DNA of 64,000 nucleotides from Sinorhizobium terangae (GCF_009601505.1 NZ_WITC01000095.1:21114-85113); one strand, 5' to 3'. Shown: positions 18,165 to 27,226, numbered from the stretch's first letter. Program-made: numbers and translations. The notes: a model not told the origin generated them from the sequence alone.

Positions 18165-18193
18165 AAAATATGTCAACAAAACTGACATATTTT
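18165..18193. promoter_or_regulatory. Perfect inverted-repeat operator upstream of the MarR gene
   Basis: AAAATATGTCA (18165-18175) and TGACATATTTT (18183-18193) form a perfect 11-bp inverted repeat with a seven-base spacer. It lies 47-75 bases before the GTG start of the MarR gene, in the gap shared with ilvE. Its size and symmetry fit a dimeric winged-helix regulator such as the MarR protein itself. It is not followed by a T-run as a terminator would be. Confidence 0.6.
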
Positions 18194-18239
18194 GCGATAT
18201 ATTTCGTGAACTGCAATTTGGTTGAAAGGAAATGACTGC

Positions 18240-18722
18240 GTGCCCGGCCGACCTAAGGACAACACCGAGTACCTGACCGAAGTTGCCGGTCAGGAGGAGG
18301 ACACGATAGATTTCGAGATCATCGAGCTGCTCTTCTTTGCCTATCGCGACTTCACCGGTGATCCGGACGCCATACTCGAAAAGAGCGGCTTCGGCCGAGC
18401 ACATCACCGCGTCGTGCATTTCGTCAATCGCGAGCCCGGGATGACAGTCGCCGACCTTCTCGAGACGTTGAAGATCACCAAGCAGAGCCTTGCTCGCGTT
18501 TTGAAGCAGCTTATCGATTCCGGCTATATTCGGCAGGTGACCGGCCCTGAGGACAGACGGCAGCGAATGCTTTACACCACAGAGGAAGGCAAGGCGCTGG
18601 CCCGGGCGCTTGCTGAGCCACAGTCCCGCCGCATAGCAAAGGCATTGGCAAAAACGGGTCCCGGCGCGCGTGAAACCGTGAAGCGTTTTCTCGCCAACAT
18701 GAAGAATGCCGCCGCGGACTGA
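18240..18722 (+). CDS. petP: MarR-family regulator (PetP-like)
   Basis: A 160-residue winged-helix protein. The DNA-binding domain (about residues 60-125) shows the MarR pattern MTVADLLETLKITKQSLARVLKQLIDSGYI followed by the wing GPEDRRQRMLYTTEEG. It begins at the GTG at 18240, behind AAAGGAAATGACTGC; an upstream TTG at 18222 is possible but overlaps the ribosome site. The next gene is an OmpR-type response regulator, as in the petP-petR pair of Rhodobacter capsulatus, where the second protein is needed for cytochrome bc1 expression. The symbol rests on this order and overall likeness, not on a tested role. Confidence 0.8.
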   Translation: MPGRPKDNTEYLTEVAGQEEDTIDFEIIELLFFAYRDFTGDPDAILEKSGFGRAHHRVVHFVNREPGMTVADLLETLKITKQSLARVLKQLIDSGYIRQVTGPEDRRQRMLYTTEEGKALARALAEPQSRRIAKALAKTGPGARETVKRFLANMKNAAAD

Positions 18723-18861
18723 TGTTCATGGGACCTCTGTCTTGAGCTTCATTCGAGTGAGGCGGACAGATCCGTGGAATCGGGGAATTGGGCGGCCGCC
18801 GCGCATCTGCTTGAATGCGTGATCCGGCCGGCCGGCTTGCGGAAGATGAGGGTGTCGAGCA

Positions 18862-19563
18862 ATGACAGTAAAAGCGAAAGTCTCCGACGATGCGGCGCAT
18901 CTTCTGATCGTCGATGACGACCGACGGATTCGAGACCTGCTCAACCGCTACCTGGTCGAGCAGGGTTTCCGGGTGACGACGGCTGGCGATGCCGACGAGG
19001 CGCGGCGCAAGCTGATCGGCATTGATTTCGATCTCCTGATCGTCGATGTAATGATGCCCGGTGAGAGCGGCATTCAACTGACGCAGAGCCTGAGGCATAT
19101 CAAAACGGTGCCGATTATCATGCTGACGGCGCTGGCGGAATCGAATTCGCGCATCGAAGGCCTTGAGGCAGGTGCGGACGACTATCTGCCGAAGCCTTTC
19201 GAGCCGCGCGAACTCGTGCTCCGCATCAACAACATCCTGCGCCGCAACCAGCCGACACAGGCGCCCAAGGTCGATCAGGTCATTTTCGGCCCCTACACCT
19301 TCTCCGTGGTGCGCAAGGAGCTCCGTCGCGGTGCCGATCATATCCGTCTCACCGACCGCGAACAGGAGATCATGACCCTGTTTTCCCAACGCGCTGGGGA
19401 GACCATTCCCCGGCATGAACTGATCGGAGACGATGCCGAGGTCGGCGAACGGACGATCGACGTGCAAATCAACCGGCTAAGGCGCAAGATCGAGGACGAC
19501 CCGTCCAACCCCATCTGGCTTCAAACGGTGCGCGGCATCGGTTACCGGCTGAGTGTGGACTAA
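18862..19563 (+). CDS. petR: OmpR-type response regulator (PetR-like)
   Basis: A 233-residue two-component regulator. The receiver domain (about residues 12-125) has the acidic pocket VDDDRR, the phospho-acceptor Asp62 in IVDVMMPGESG, the conserved Thr in MLTAL and Lys in YLPKPFEP. The C-terminal winged helix (about 140-230) has LTDREQEIM and GERTIDVQINRLRRKIEDD...VRGIGYRL. It follows the MarR gene and slightly overlaps the frame of the kinase gene region, with the kinase ATG 14 bases after its stop. PetR of R. capsulatus is the closest named relative; whether it controls respiratory genes here is inference. Confidence 0.9.
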   Translation: MTVKAKVSDDAAHLLIVDDDRRIRDLLNRYLVEQGFRVTTAGDADEARRKLIGIDFDLLIVDVMMPGESGIQLTQSLRHIKTVPIIMLTALAESNSRIEGLEAGADDYLPKPFEPRELVLRINNILRRNQPTQAPKVDQVIFGPYTFSVVRKELRRGADHIRLTDREQEIMTLFSQRAGETIPRHELIGDDAEVGERTIDVQINRLRRKIEDDPSNPIWLQTVRGIGYRLSVD

Positions 19564-19576
19564 ATGCGGGAGAGTC

Positions 19577-20959
19577 ATGGCAAGCTTTGACAGCATCAGG
19601 CGCGAAGGAACGGGCCCCGCCGACGGGGCCTGGAAACGCCTGACGCGGTGGTTGCGCCGCCGCCTGCCGATCGGCCTTTACGCGCGCTCGCTGCTGATCG
19701 TCATCATTCCAATGGTGCTGCTGCAGTCGGTCGTCGCCTTCGTCTTCATGGAGCGCCACTGGCAGCTCGTGACGCAACGCCTCTCGGCCGCTGTGACCAG
19801 CGACATAGCCTCGATCGTCGATCTGATCACGACCTTTCCGCGCGATGGCGATATCGACCAGATCGTGCGCATTGCCCGTGAACAACTCAATCTGAACATC
19901 GCCGTCGAGCCTGGCGGTGATTTGCCGCCGCCACGCCCCAAGCCCTTCTTCGAAATCCTCGACCAGATCCTCAGCGAGGAGATTTCGAACCAGATCCGCC
20001 GCCCCTTCTGGATCGACACCGTCGGCAATTCGAAGATCGTCGAGATCCGCATCAAGCTCGATGATGGCCGCATCCTCAGGGTCTATGCGCGGCGCAACCA
20101 GGCCTATGCTTCCAACACCCATATCTTCCTGGTCTGGATGGTCGGCGCCTCGCTCGTGCTGCTGACGATTGCGATCCTCTTCCTGCGCGGGCAGATCAAG
20201 CCGATCCTGGCGCTGGCAAGCGCTGCGGAAAGCTTCGGCAAGGGCCAGAAGATCGACGACTTCGCGCCGCGCGGCGCCGAGGAAATCCGCCGCGCCGGTC
20301 TTGCCTTCATCCTCATGCGCGAACGCATCGAGCGCCAGATCGAGCAGCGCACCGCAATGCTGACCGGCGTCAGCCACGATCTGCGCACGATCCTCACACG
20401 CTTCAAGCTGCAACTCGCACTCGCCGGCAACAACCCGGACCTCGAAAGCCTCAACAACGATGTCGAGGACATGCAGAACATGCTGGAAGGCTACCTAGCC
20501 TTCGCGCGGGGCGAGGCGGAAGAGGATGTCGGTGAGTTGAAACTCAGCGACCTCATGACCCGCCTTGCGGCCGAGGCGGAGCTATACGGCAAGACGCTGA
20601 CGACCTCGATCGAAGGAGAAGACGATATCCGGGTAAGGCCCGCCGCCTTCACCCGCCTCGTCGCCAATCTTGCATCGAATGCTTATCGCTACGCCAATTC
20701 GGTGCGGATCGAGGCGCGCCACAGTGCGAAGTGGCTGACGATTACGGTCGACGACGACGGGCCCGGCATTCCGGAGAGATCGAGAGAGGACGTGTTCAAG
20801 CCGTTCTTCCGCCTCGACGAGGCCCGCAACCTCGACAGTTCTGGCACGGGGCTCGGGCTCGCGATCGCCCGCGATATCGCGCGAAGCCACGGAGGGAACG
20901 TCACCCTCGGCGACAGCCCACTCGGCGGTTTGCGCGCAACAGTGCGCGTGCCGACGTGA
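19577..20959 (+). CDS. Sensor histidine kinase (EnvZ-like)
   Basis: A 460-residue inner-membrane kinase, the likely partner of the preceding response regulator. Two transmembrane helices (about residues 37-60 and 183-205) bound a periplasmic sensor domain of about 120 residues rich in charged amino acids. A HAMP linker (about 205-255) and a dimerisation domain follow, with the phospho-acceptor His267 in GVSHDLRTILTRFKLQL. The ATPase domain has N (ASNAYRYA), G1 (DDDGPGIP) and G2 (GTGLGLAIARDI) boxes. The start at 19577 is behind GGGAGAGTC. The signal it senses is unknown. Confidence 0.92.
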   Translation: MASFDSIRREGTGPADGAWKRLTRWLRRRLPIGLYARSLLIVIIPMVLLQSVVAFVFMERHWQLVTQRLSAAVTSDIASIVDLITTFPRDGDIDQIVRIAREQLNLNIAVEPGGDLPPPRPKPFFEILDQILSEEISNQIRRPFWIDTVGNSKIVEIRIKLDDGRILRVYARRNQAYASNTHIFLVWMVGASLVLLTIAILFLRGQIKPILALASAAESFGKGQKIDDFAPRGAEEIRRAGLAFILMRERIERQIEQRTAMLTGVSHDLRTILTRFKLQLALAGNNPDLESLNNDVEDMQNMLEGYLAFARGEAEEDVGELKLSDLMTRLAAEAELYGKTLTTSIEGEDDIRVRPAAFTRLVANLASNAYRYANSVRIEARHSAKWLTITVDDDGPGIPERSREDVFKPFFRLDEARNLDSSGTGLGLAIARDIARSHGGNVTLGDSPLGGLRATVRVPT

Positions 20960-20974
20960 TCGCGGAGCTCTTCG

Positions 20975-21547
20975 TTATCGCGAATAGGCAGCGGTAAGGC
21001 CGCGCCGGAGATTGAAGCGGTGCCACGCGTCGATCCGGCGCGGATAGCGAGCGCGCATTGCGTCGAGCGGGGCAAGCAGCCTGCCCTCGCGGCCGAGGGA
21101 GGCATCGAGGATTTCGACGATCCGGCGGTTTGGCCAGGGCTTGCGGGTGATCGTCAGCAGCGCCGCGAAGGCCTCGTCCTCTCTGCCCTTTCCAAATTGA
21201 TGGGCGATCAGCCCGTAGGCGAAAGCCGTCGAACGGCTGACGCCGGCATGGCAATGGACCAGGATACGGCTCGATTGATCGTCGGCGACCGGCCTCATGG
21301 CCTCGAAAACATCCAGGACGAGATCAGGGAAATGCTGCGTCGCGCCGGCATTTTCCTGATCGCGCATGCGCACCACGCGGTGCGCGACATCGGCGATGGA
21401 GGGCACGTCCGTTTCCGGCAATTCCGGATCGAGAAGGGAGAGCACATGGCTCGCCCGCCATTCCCGCGCAACTTCCGCCGCGCGCCAGAGGCAGGAAACC
21501 TTGACGCGTTCGCAGACAACGTCGCGGCTAATCGTCATAACGCTCAC
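20975..21547 (-). CDS. Dual-specificity/tyrosine phosphatase-like protein
   Basis: A 190-residue cytosolic protein with the Cys-x5-Arg phosphatase loop HCHAGVSRS (Cys99, Arg105) and a candidate general acid Asp at MRDQENAG. It most resembles the small bacterial tyrosine-phosphatase-like proteins of rhizobia. The GTG start at 21547 overlaps the csaA stop codon (GTGA), so it is translationally coupled; an ATG nine bases downstream is the alternative start. It is the last gene of the minus-strand ybjN-proC-csaA set. Its substrate is unknown, and phospho-lipid or phospho-sugar substrates are as possible as proteins. Confidence 0.82.
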   Translation of the reverse strand: MSVMTISRDVVCERVKVSCLWRAAEVAREWRASHVLSLLDPELPETDVPSIADVAHRVVRMRDQENAGATQHFPDLVLDVFEAMRPVADDQSSRILVHCHAGVSRSTAFAYGLIAHQFGKGREDEAFAALLTITRKPWPNRRIVEILDASLGREGRLLAPLDAMRARYPRRIDAWHRFNLRRGLTAAYSR

Positions 21548-21885
21548 ATCAACTTCTTGCCGTTCGGCACCGGCTTGTCGGTCGCCGCCAGCACGATTGC
21601 ACCGGCCTCATCCTCGAAACCGAGGGTCAGCACCTCGGAACGCACTGGGCCGATCTGGCGTGGCGGAAAGTTAACCACGCCCAGCACCTGTCGTCCGACG
21701 AGATCCTCCGGCTTATAGTGCACAGTAATTTGCGCCGATGACCGCTTTATGCCGATTTCGGAACCGAAATCGATTTTCAGCTTGAGTGCGGGCTTGCGTG
21801 CCTCCGGGAAGGGCTCGGCTTCGATGATCGTTCCGACGCGAATGTCGACGCGCTCGAAATCGGCGAAGGAAATGGTCTCGGCCAT
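21544..21885 (-). CDS. csaA: CsaA-type tRNA-binding domain protein
   Basis: A 113-residue OB-fold protein of the CsaA/Trbp111 group, close to the C-terminal tRNA-binding domain of methionyl-tRNA synthetase. The hallmarks are FERVDIRVGTIIEAEPFPEARKPALKLKIDFG at the start and VVNFPPRQIGPVRSEVLTLGF in the middle. CsaA dimers bind tRNA-like structures and have been described as export chaperones in Bacillus; the role in rhizobia is untested. It lies 26 bases after proC and overlaps the phosphatase start by four bases. Confidence 0.88.
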   Translation of the reverse strand: MAETISFADFERVDIRVGTIIEAEPFPEARKPALKLKIDFGSEIGIKRSSAQITVHYKPEDLVGRQVLGVVNFPPRQIGPVRSEVLTLGFEDEAGAIVLAATDKPVPNGKKLM

Positions 21886-21911
21886 GATCGTGCTCTTGAA
21901 ATTGCGGTGAT

Positions 21912-22730
21912 TTATCCGGCCAGTTCCTCGGCGCGCTTGCGCGCGGCTGCGATGGCCTTGTTGAAGAGCGGCTGCATTCCGTCGTCGGCCATTAGAATGG
22001 CAAGTGCCGCGGCCGTCGTGCCGCCGGGAGAAGTTACATTCTGGCGCAACTGCGCGGCATCGTCGGGGGACTGATGCAGGAGTTCACCAGCCCCCGCGAC
22101 GGTTTCCCGAGCGAGACGCATGGCGAGGTCCGCCTTGAGGCCGGCCCTGCGCCCGGCCTCCGCCATGCACTCGACGAGATAGAAGACATAGGCCGGTCCA
22201 CTGCCGGAAACGGCCGTCACGGCATCGATATCGGCTTCGGTCTCGACCCATTCGACCGGACCGCTGACCTTCAGAAGGTTATGAACCAGAGCGCGCTGCG
22301 CCTCTGTTACGCGCGCATTCGCATAGGCGCCGGTAACGCCGCGGCCGATCATCGCCGGAGTATTCGGCATGGCACGCACGGTTGCAGCTTCGCCAAGATG
22401 GCTTTCAATGGACCGGAGCGTCTTGCCTGCGGCGACGGAAACAATGACCGTCTGCGGACCGACGAGCCCTTTGAGCGGCGGCAATACGGCGTCCATGATC
22501 TGGGGCTTGACCGCCAGGAAGAGCACGCCCGCCTTGACGCCGTCCGGTGCGGATGTGGCATGGCTGACGCCATTGTCGGCAATCAGCTTCGCCATCGCCG
22601 GCGGCGGACCCGGATCGATGACGAGGACGTCGCCACCCTTGACGCCGCTCTTCAACCAGCCGCCAAGCATCGCACCGCCCATATTGCCGGCACCGATGAG
22701 GACGATTGGACCAGACACGGCTACAGCCAT
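21912..22730 (-). CDS. proC: Pyrroline-5-carboxylate reductase
   Basis: Makes proline from pyrroline-5-carboxylate with NAD(P)H. The 272-residue protein has the Rossmann motif GAGNMGGAML (about 13-22), the FLAVKPQ strand, the MPNTPAMIGRGVT segment, and the family signature in the C-terminal helices (AVSGSGPAYVFYLVECM...AGLKADLAMRLARETVAGAGELL...NVTSPGGTTAAAL). I chose the ATG at 22730, one base after the stop codon of the YbjN-like gene, so translation is coupled. A longer frame to 22847 runs into the upstream gene and is rejected. Confidence 0.95.
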   Translation of the reverse strand: MAVAVSGPIVLIGAGNMGGAMLGGWLKSGVKGGDVLVIDPGPPPAMAKLIADNGVSHATSAPDGVKAGVLFLAVKPQIMDAVLPPLKGLVGPQTVIVSVAAGKTLRSIESHLGEAATVRAMPNTPAMIGRGVTGAYANARVTEAQRALVHNLLKVSGPVEWVETEADIDAVTAVSGSGPAYVFYLVECMAEAGRRAGLKADLAMRLARETVAGAGELLHQSPDDAAQLRQNVTSPGGTTAAALAILMADDGMQPLFNKAIAAARKRAEELAG

Positions 22731-22731
22731 C

Positions 22732-23232
22732 TCACGCCTCCCCGACGGTTTCGAACAGCACCGCATCGACTGCACGTTGCGCGTCCATTCCGGACCAAAC
22801 GACAAACTGGAACGCCTGGAAATAGGACTCGCAAGCATCGAGCGCACTCGACAACAGCACCTCGACCTGCTGATTCGTCGGTTCCGCGCCGCCCGCGAGC
22901 AAGAGAGATTGGCGGAAGATGATGACTTCTTCTTGGCGCCAGAGGTCGAAATGCCCCATCAGCACCTGGCCGTTGATATGGGAAAGCAGGCGGATCACCT
23001 CGTTGACGCGGCTTTCCGGCACCTTGATATCGAAGGCGCAAGCCAGATGCAGCGCCTCGAACTCCTCCATCCAGGAGAAGGAAACGTGATAGTCCGCCCA
23101 TTTGCCTTCGACCGTCATGGCGATCTCGTCTTCACCGGAGCGCTCGAAAGACCAGTCATTGTTGGCGGCCACGAACTCGATCATATCGACCGGGTTGGAC
23201 TGGCGTTCGACTTCCATTTCCAAAAGGCTCAT
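22732..23232 (-). CDS. YbjN-domain protein
   Basis: A 166-residue cytosolic protein with a YbjN fold (secretion-chaperone-like alpha/beta). Conserved pieces are NDWSFERSGEDEIAMTVEGKWADY, HLACAFDIKVPESR and VLMGHFDLW, as in the rhizobial genes always found beside proC. It opens the minus-strand operon ybjN-proC-csaA-phosphatase. The function is not established; in Enterobacteria YbjN affects motility and stress responses, which may not carry over. Confidence 0.87.
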   Translation of the reverse strand: MSLLEMEVERQSNPVDMIEFVAANNDWSFERSGEDEIAMTVEGKWADYHVSFSWMEEFEALHLACAFDIKVPESRVNEVIRLLSHINGQVLMGHFDLWRQEEVIIFRQSLLLAGGAEPTNQQVEVLLSSALDACESYFQAFQFVVWSGMDAQRAVDAVLFETVGEA

Positions 23233-23605
23233 GCATCACCCTTACGGCGCGGCACAGGCGCGCAAGATCGCGTTCACAAGACGCAACGCTGCAAACCCAA
23301 TACCAGATACGGACACACTATGATTGCTGGACGCACGGCCATCCTGGCTTACTTACCCTGCCCGGAGCTTACGTGATCCGTTTCGAATCATCATTTAAAA
23401 TCAGTGTATAACGGCAGAGTCAGCCTGCCAGCCCCTCGGGCGAAAAATTGCGGCGAAGAATGACGCCCGCGTTGCAGTTTTGATTCAGCACCGATGCTTA
23501 AGCGACTCTGCCATAAGGACTTTTTGGCAGTGTCCACAGGTGGAAAACTTTTCAGATTTTATTAACTCTAAGGCGCCGCACGTCTCTTCCGACAAACAAG
23601 ATCGC
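23233..23605. other. Intergenic region between ybjN and ubiK
   Basis: No gene is supported. It should contain the promoter of the minus-strand ybjN operon. A CTGCCA/TGGCAG dyad at 23508-23530 borders TGTCCACAG (23531), which looks slightly like a DnaA box but is isolated. A small RNA in this AT-richer stretch cannot be ruled out. Confidence 0.35.
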
Positions 23606-23667
23606 CTAGCACTTTGAATTGCCGCATGATTCCTCAATTCGGAGTCCGATTTGAGGAATCATGCGGC
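23606..23667 (+). repeat. Mosaic element, linker and near-perfect module B
   Basis: The linker CTTTGAATTGCC runs into a long hairpin with arms GCCGCATGATTCCTCAA and TTGAGGAATCATGCGGC (23621-23667). It is the best-preserved module B in the window; module A has decayed to CTAGCA. Confidence 0.8.
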
Positions 23668-23777
23668 ACGCGCGATCGTATAGACACGCAGCAGTCTTCT
23701 ACCCGCAGGCCCGCAGGAAACGCGATGAACCTCGCTCGCTCCGAGAACAGAGACGGAGCGGCAAGGCCAATAGGTCG

Positions 23778-24044
23778 TTACTTCTTCTTTCCGGTCTCTG
23801 CGAGGCGTGCTTCGAGCGCTTCGATGCGGGCAAGCAGCGCGTCGTTTTCGTCGCGCGCCTTGACGGCCATTTCCTTGATCGCCTCGAATTCCTCGCGCTT
23901 GACCACATCGAGCGAATTCAGCCAGCTTTCGGCCTGCGCGCGGAAAGCCGTCTCGACCTCGCGTCGCACGCCCTGGGCAGCGCCCGCCGCATCGGTCATC
24001 AGCTTGGCAAAATCGTCCAGAATGCGGTTGGCTCCAGTGCTCAT
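23778..24044 (-). CDS. ubiK: Accessory factor UbiK family (BMFP domain)
   Basis: An 88-residue amphipathic protein. Residues about 1-45 form a helix (NRILDDFAKLMTDAAGAAQGVRREVE) and 55-88 a coiled coil (EEFEAIKEMAVKARDENDALLARIEALEARLA), the plan of the BMFP/UbiK family. UbiK helps the lipid-binding proteins that make ubiquinone in enterobacteria and fuses membranes in vitro. I chose the ATG at 24044 behind GGAGATCTGGACA; an ATG at 24059 is possible. It is divergent from lgt. Confidence 0.83.
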   Translation of the reverse strand: MSTGANRILDDFAKLMTDAAGAAQGVRREVETAFRAQAESWLNSLDVVKREEFEAIKEMAVKARDENDALLARIEALEARLAETGKKK

Positions 24045-24187
24045 TGTCCAGATCTCCATTTCAGCGTCGCGCAACAGCGCGGTCTTGAAATTGAGGTAGG
24101 GTCACCGGCGAAAGGATGCAAGGAAAATAAGATGGCGCTGGGGTGACGGCCGCCTCCGGCGGCTTGACCCGCCCGGATTCGATCGCC

Positions 24188-25069
24188 ATGTTCCGCCAAA
24201 ACAACCGGCCGGCACGAGACAAGACCTTGGAAACAATCGCCACCCGCCTCGCCATCCTCCCCTTCCCGGAAATCGACCCCGTCATCTTCACGATCGGGCC
24301 GCTTGCCATTCACTGGTACGGCCTCGCCTATGTCGCAGGCATCCTCATCGGCTGGTTCTATGCGCGCCGCATCGTCCAGAACACCGCGCTCTGGCGCAAC
24401 GGGACCCCCGCATTCAACCTGACGCAACTCGACGATTTCCTGCTCTGGGTTGCCGCCGGCATCGTCCTTGGCGGACGCATCGGATACATCCTTTTCTACG
24501 ATCTGAGCTCCGTCCTGCAAAATCCGATCCGCGCGATCGAGATCTGGAACGGCGGCATGTCGTTCCATGGCGGCTTGCTCGGCACGACGCTCGCGATGAT
24601 CATTTTCGCGCGGCGCAACGCTATTGCCGTCTGGAGCCTGTTCGACGTCGTCGCCGCCGTGGTGCCGATCGGCCTCTTTTTCGGCCGCATCGCCAACTTC
24701 ATCAACGGCGAACTTTGGGGACGTTTGTCGTCCATGCCCTGGGCGATCGTCTTTCCGACGGGCGGTCCCTTTCCCCGCCACCCGAGCCAGCTCTATGAGG
24801 CGGCGCTCGAAGGCATTCTGCTCCTCCTGGTGCTTGCCTATTTCGTCTACCGTCGCAAAGCATTGAAGGTCCCCGGCCTGGTCTGCGGCATATTCGTCTG
24901 CGGCTATGCCGCGAGCCGCATTTTTGTCGAATTCTTCCGCGAACCGGACGCTCAGATCGGCTATCTGGCCGGCGGCTGGCTGACCATGGGCATGGTGCTG
25001 TCGCTGCCGATGGCGCTCGCAGGCATATGGGCGATCGCGCGCGCACGCCGGGCAGCAGCGACCGCATAA
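24188..25069 (+). CDS. lgt: Prolipoprotein diacylglyceryl transferase
   Basis: Transfers a diacylglyceryl group from phosphatidylglycerol to the lipobox cysteine of prolipoproteins in the inner membrane. It has about seven transmembrane helices. FHGGLLG holds the essential histidine, and the Lgt signature is [24 protein letters not shown] follows. The family start is uncertain: ATG 24188 gives 293 residues, while TTG 24227 gives 280 and begins [18 protein letters not shown], close to the usual N-terminus. Neither has a strong ribosome site. It is followed after 12 bases by the midA-like gene, a common alphaproteobacterial pairing. Confidence 0.93.
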   Translation: MFRQNNRPARDKTLETIATRLAILPFPEIDPVIFTIGPLAIHWYGLAYVAGILIGWFYARRIVQNTALWRNGTPAFNLTQLDDFLLWVAAGIVLGGRIGYILFYDLSSVLQNPIRAIEIWNGGMSFHGGLLGTTLAMIIFARRNAIAVWSLFDVVAAVVPIGLFFGRIANFINGELWGRLSSMPWAIVFPTGGPFPRHPSQLYEAALEGILLLLVLAYFVYRRKALKVPGLVCGIFVCGYAASRIFVEFFREPDAQIGYLAGGWLTMGMVLSLPMALAGIWAIARARRAAATA

Positions 25070-25081
25070 CTGGACGGGTGC

Positions 25082-26185
25082 ATGACGAATCCTCTTGCCG
25101 ACAAGATCAAGGCGCTGATCAAGACCAACGGGCCGATCAGCGTCACCGACTACTTTTCGCTCTGCCTCGCCGATCCGCAGCACGGCTACTACCGGGTCCG
25201 CGAGCCCTTCGGCCGCGCCGGCGATTTCACCACCGCGCCGGAGATCAGTCAGCTTTTCGGCGAAATGATCGGCATATTCCTGGTGCATGCGTGGCAGGAG
25301 CACGGCCGCCCTGAGCCTGCGATCATCGCCGAGATCGGCCCGGGCCGAGGCACGATGATGTCCGATACGCTGCGCGTCATCGCTCGGCTGGCGCCCGATC
25401 TCTATCGGTCGGCGAGCGTCCACCTCGTAGAGACGAGCGAGCGGTTGCAGAAGGTGCAGGCCGAAACGCTTGCGGGACACGAGGGCAAGGTCCATTGGCA
25501 CGCGAGCTTCGAAACCTTGCCCGCAGGCTTTCTCCTGCTCGCGGCAAACGAGCTTTTCGACGCAATTCCCATCCGGCAATTCGTTCGCACCGCGCAGGGG
25601 TTCCGCGAGCGGATGGTCGGTCTCGACGCCGATGGCGAATTGATCTTCGCGGCCGGCGTTGCGGGCATCGACCCGTCGCTTCTGCCCTCGCCGGCGCAAT
25701 CGGTCGCAGAAGGCACGATCTTCGAGATCGCCCCTGCACGCGACGCAGTAATGGCCGCGTTTTGCGAGCGTCTTCGCGCCGGCGGCGGTACGGCAATCAT
25801 CATCGACTACGGACATCTGGCGACCGGCTACGGAGACACACTGCAAGCGGTGCGCGAGCATCGCTACGATCCTCCGCTCGCCAGCCCCGGGCGGGCGGAT
25901 CTCACGAGCCATGTCGATTTCGAGCAGCTTGCCCGCCGCGCGAAGGCGGAAGGGCTGCAGGTCAACGGACTTGCCCATCAGGGTGACTTCCTCGTCGGCC
26001 TCGGCCTGCTCGAGAGGGCAGCCGCACTCGGCCGCGGCAAGGACACGCCGACACAGGAAGGCATTCGCGCCGCCGTCGAACGGCTCGCCGGCTCGGGAGC
26101 AGGAAAGATGGGCGAACTGTTCAAGGTGCTGGCGGTCAGCAGTCCCGAAGTCACGCTGGCGCCGTTCCAGAAAAAGGCACAGTAA
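25082..26185 (+). CDS. Class I SAM-dependent methyltransferase, MidA/NDUFAF7 family
   Basis: A 367-residue member of the family whose mitochondrial form, NDUFAF7, dimethylates an arginine of complex I subunit NDUFS2. The hallmark N-terminus is ISVTDYFSLCLADPQHGYY, the SAM loop is AEIGPGRGTMMSD (about residues 82-94), and AANELFDAIPIRQFV and IIIDYGHLATGYGDTLQAVREHRYDPPL are family motifs. By homology it may assemble respiratory complex I in the cytosol; no nuo gene is nearby to confirm. It forms a chain with lgt upstream and, after a repeat-bearing gap, pgeF. Confidence 0.9.
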   Translation: MTNPLADKIKALIKTNGPISVTDYFSLCLADPQHGYYRVREPFGRAGDFTTAPEISQLFGEMIGIFLVHAWQEHGRPEPAIIAEIGPGRGTMMSDTLRVIARLAPDLYRSASVHLVETSERLQKVQAETLAGHEGKVHWHASFETLPAGFLLLAANELFDAIPIRQFVRTAQGFRERMVGLDADGELIFAAGVAGIDPSLLPSPAQSVAEGTIFEIAPARDAVMAAFCERLRAGGGTAIIIDYGHLATGYGDTLQAVREHRYDPPLASPGRADLTSHVDFEQLARRAKAEGLQVNGLAHQGDFLVGLGLLERAAALGRGKDTPTQEGIRAAVERLAGSGAGKMGELFKVLAVSSPEVTLAPFQKKAQ

Positions 26186-26242
26186 CGATCAACTGTCTAC
26201 ACCGTTGAGCGTCTTCTCACAGACACGGCCGCCGCCGTACCC

Positions 26243-26300
26243 CATTGAATTGTTGCATGTTTTACCCTCAAATCGATTGCGGTTCAGCAAACCCTGCAGC
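26243..26300 (+). repeat. Partial mosaic element (module B, degenerate)
   Basis: CATTGAATTGTTGCATGTTTTACCCTC resembles the linker plus left arm of module B; the right arm is lost. It lies in the gap between the methyltransferase gene and pgeF. Confidence 0.5.
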
Positions 26301-26431
26301 GGGCTGGCGGCGGTTGGGCGATTGACAGTGCCAGCATGCCGCGTCAACATCGCGCCGCAAATCAGCCGCAAGTCACCGGGCCGCGACGCGCCCCCAATTC
26401 CTATGAAACCTCAAGATAGCAAGGGCTACCG

Positions 26432-27226
26432 ATGCAGGACGACGCCTCGCTTTCCCCGGTTCAGAGTCCGCTCTTCAGTACAAAGGCGGGACCGGCGATC
26501 GCACACGGCTATTTCACCCGCAAGGGCGGCGTTTCCGAAGGCATCTATCGCGGCCTGAATGTCGGCCTCGGTTCGAAGGACGACCGCGAACGCGTCGGCG
26601 AAAACCGGGCGCGCGTCGCGCGCTGGTTCGATGCCGAGCCGCGGCGCCTTGCAACCGTCCACCAGATCCACTCGCCGGACGCCGTCGTCGTCGACGGCAG
26701 CTATGACGGCGCGCGCCCCGATGCCGATGCGCTCGTGACTGCGACCCCGGGTATCGTGCTCGGCGTTCTTTCAGCCGATTGCGGGCCGGTGCTCTTTACC
26801 GATCCGCAAGCCGGCGTGATCGGCGCGGCCCATGCCGGTTGGAAAGGCGCGCTCGGCGGGATTCTGGAAAGCACCATCGAGGCGATGATCTCGCTCGGCG
26901 CGCGCCGCGAGCGGATCATCGCCTGCCTTGGCCCTTCGATCAGCCGCACGCACTACGAGGTCGGGGCCGAATTCGTCGAACGGTTCATTGCCACCGACGA
27001 GGACTATGCATCTTTCTTCAGCCCGTCCGGACAGAACGGCCATGCCATGTTCGACCTGCCGGGGCTGACAATCCGGCGACTGACGGAAGCCGGCGTGACG
27101 GCGGAAAATCTCGACATCTGCACCTACGCGGACGAGGACCGTTTCTTTTCCTACCGCCGCACGACGCACAGACAGGAGCCAGACTACGGCCGGCAGATGT
27201 CGGCGATCTGCATACGGGAGATTTGA
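26432..27226 (+). CDS. pgeF: Peptidoglycan editing factor PgeF (laccase domain, YfiH)
   Basis: A 264-residue amidase that removes misplaced L-Ser from peptidoglycan precursors in E. coli; it was long called multicopper polyphenol oxidoreductase. Zinc ligands sit in VHQIHSPDAVVV (His), LSADCGPVLF (Cys) and AAHAGWKGALGG (His), and CLGPSISRTHYEVG is the family motif. GYFTRKGGVSEGIYRGLNVGLGSKDD is the typical start. It is followed after one base by the M24 gene, so the two are probably co-transcribed and translationally coupled. Confidence 0.95.
   Translation: MQDDASLSPVQSPLFSTKAGPAIAHGYFTRKGGVSEGIYRGLNVGLGSKDDRERVGENRARVARWFDAEPRRLATVHQIHSPDAVVVDGSYDGARPDADALVTATPGIVLGVLSADCGPVLFTDPQAGVIGAAHAGWKGALGGILESTIEAMISLGARRERIIACLGPSISRTHYEVGAEFVERFIATDEDYASFFSPSGQNGHAMFDLPGLTIRRLTEAGVTAENLDICTYADEDRFFSYRRTTHRQEPDYGRQMSAICIREI

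Noticed and set aside
23531..23545. DnaA-box-like TGTCCACAG near 23.5 kb as a replication origin
   Set aside because: It is a single imperfect match without AT-rich repeats, further boxes or origin-linked genes.
24041..25978. 645-codon frame on the minus strand across lgt and the MidA-like gene
   Set aside because: It is a shadow of two well-identified plus-strand genes, has no family-like sequence, and spans their junction.
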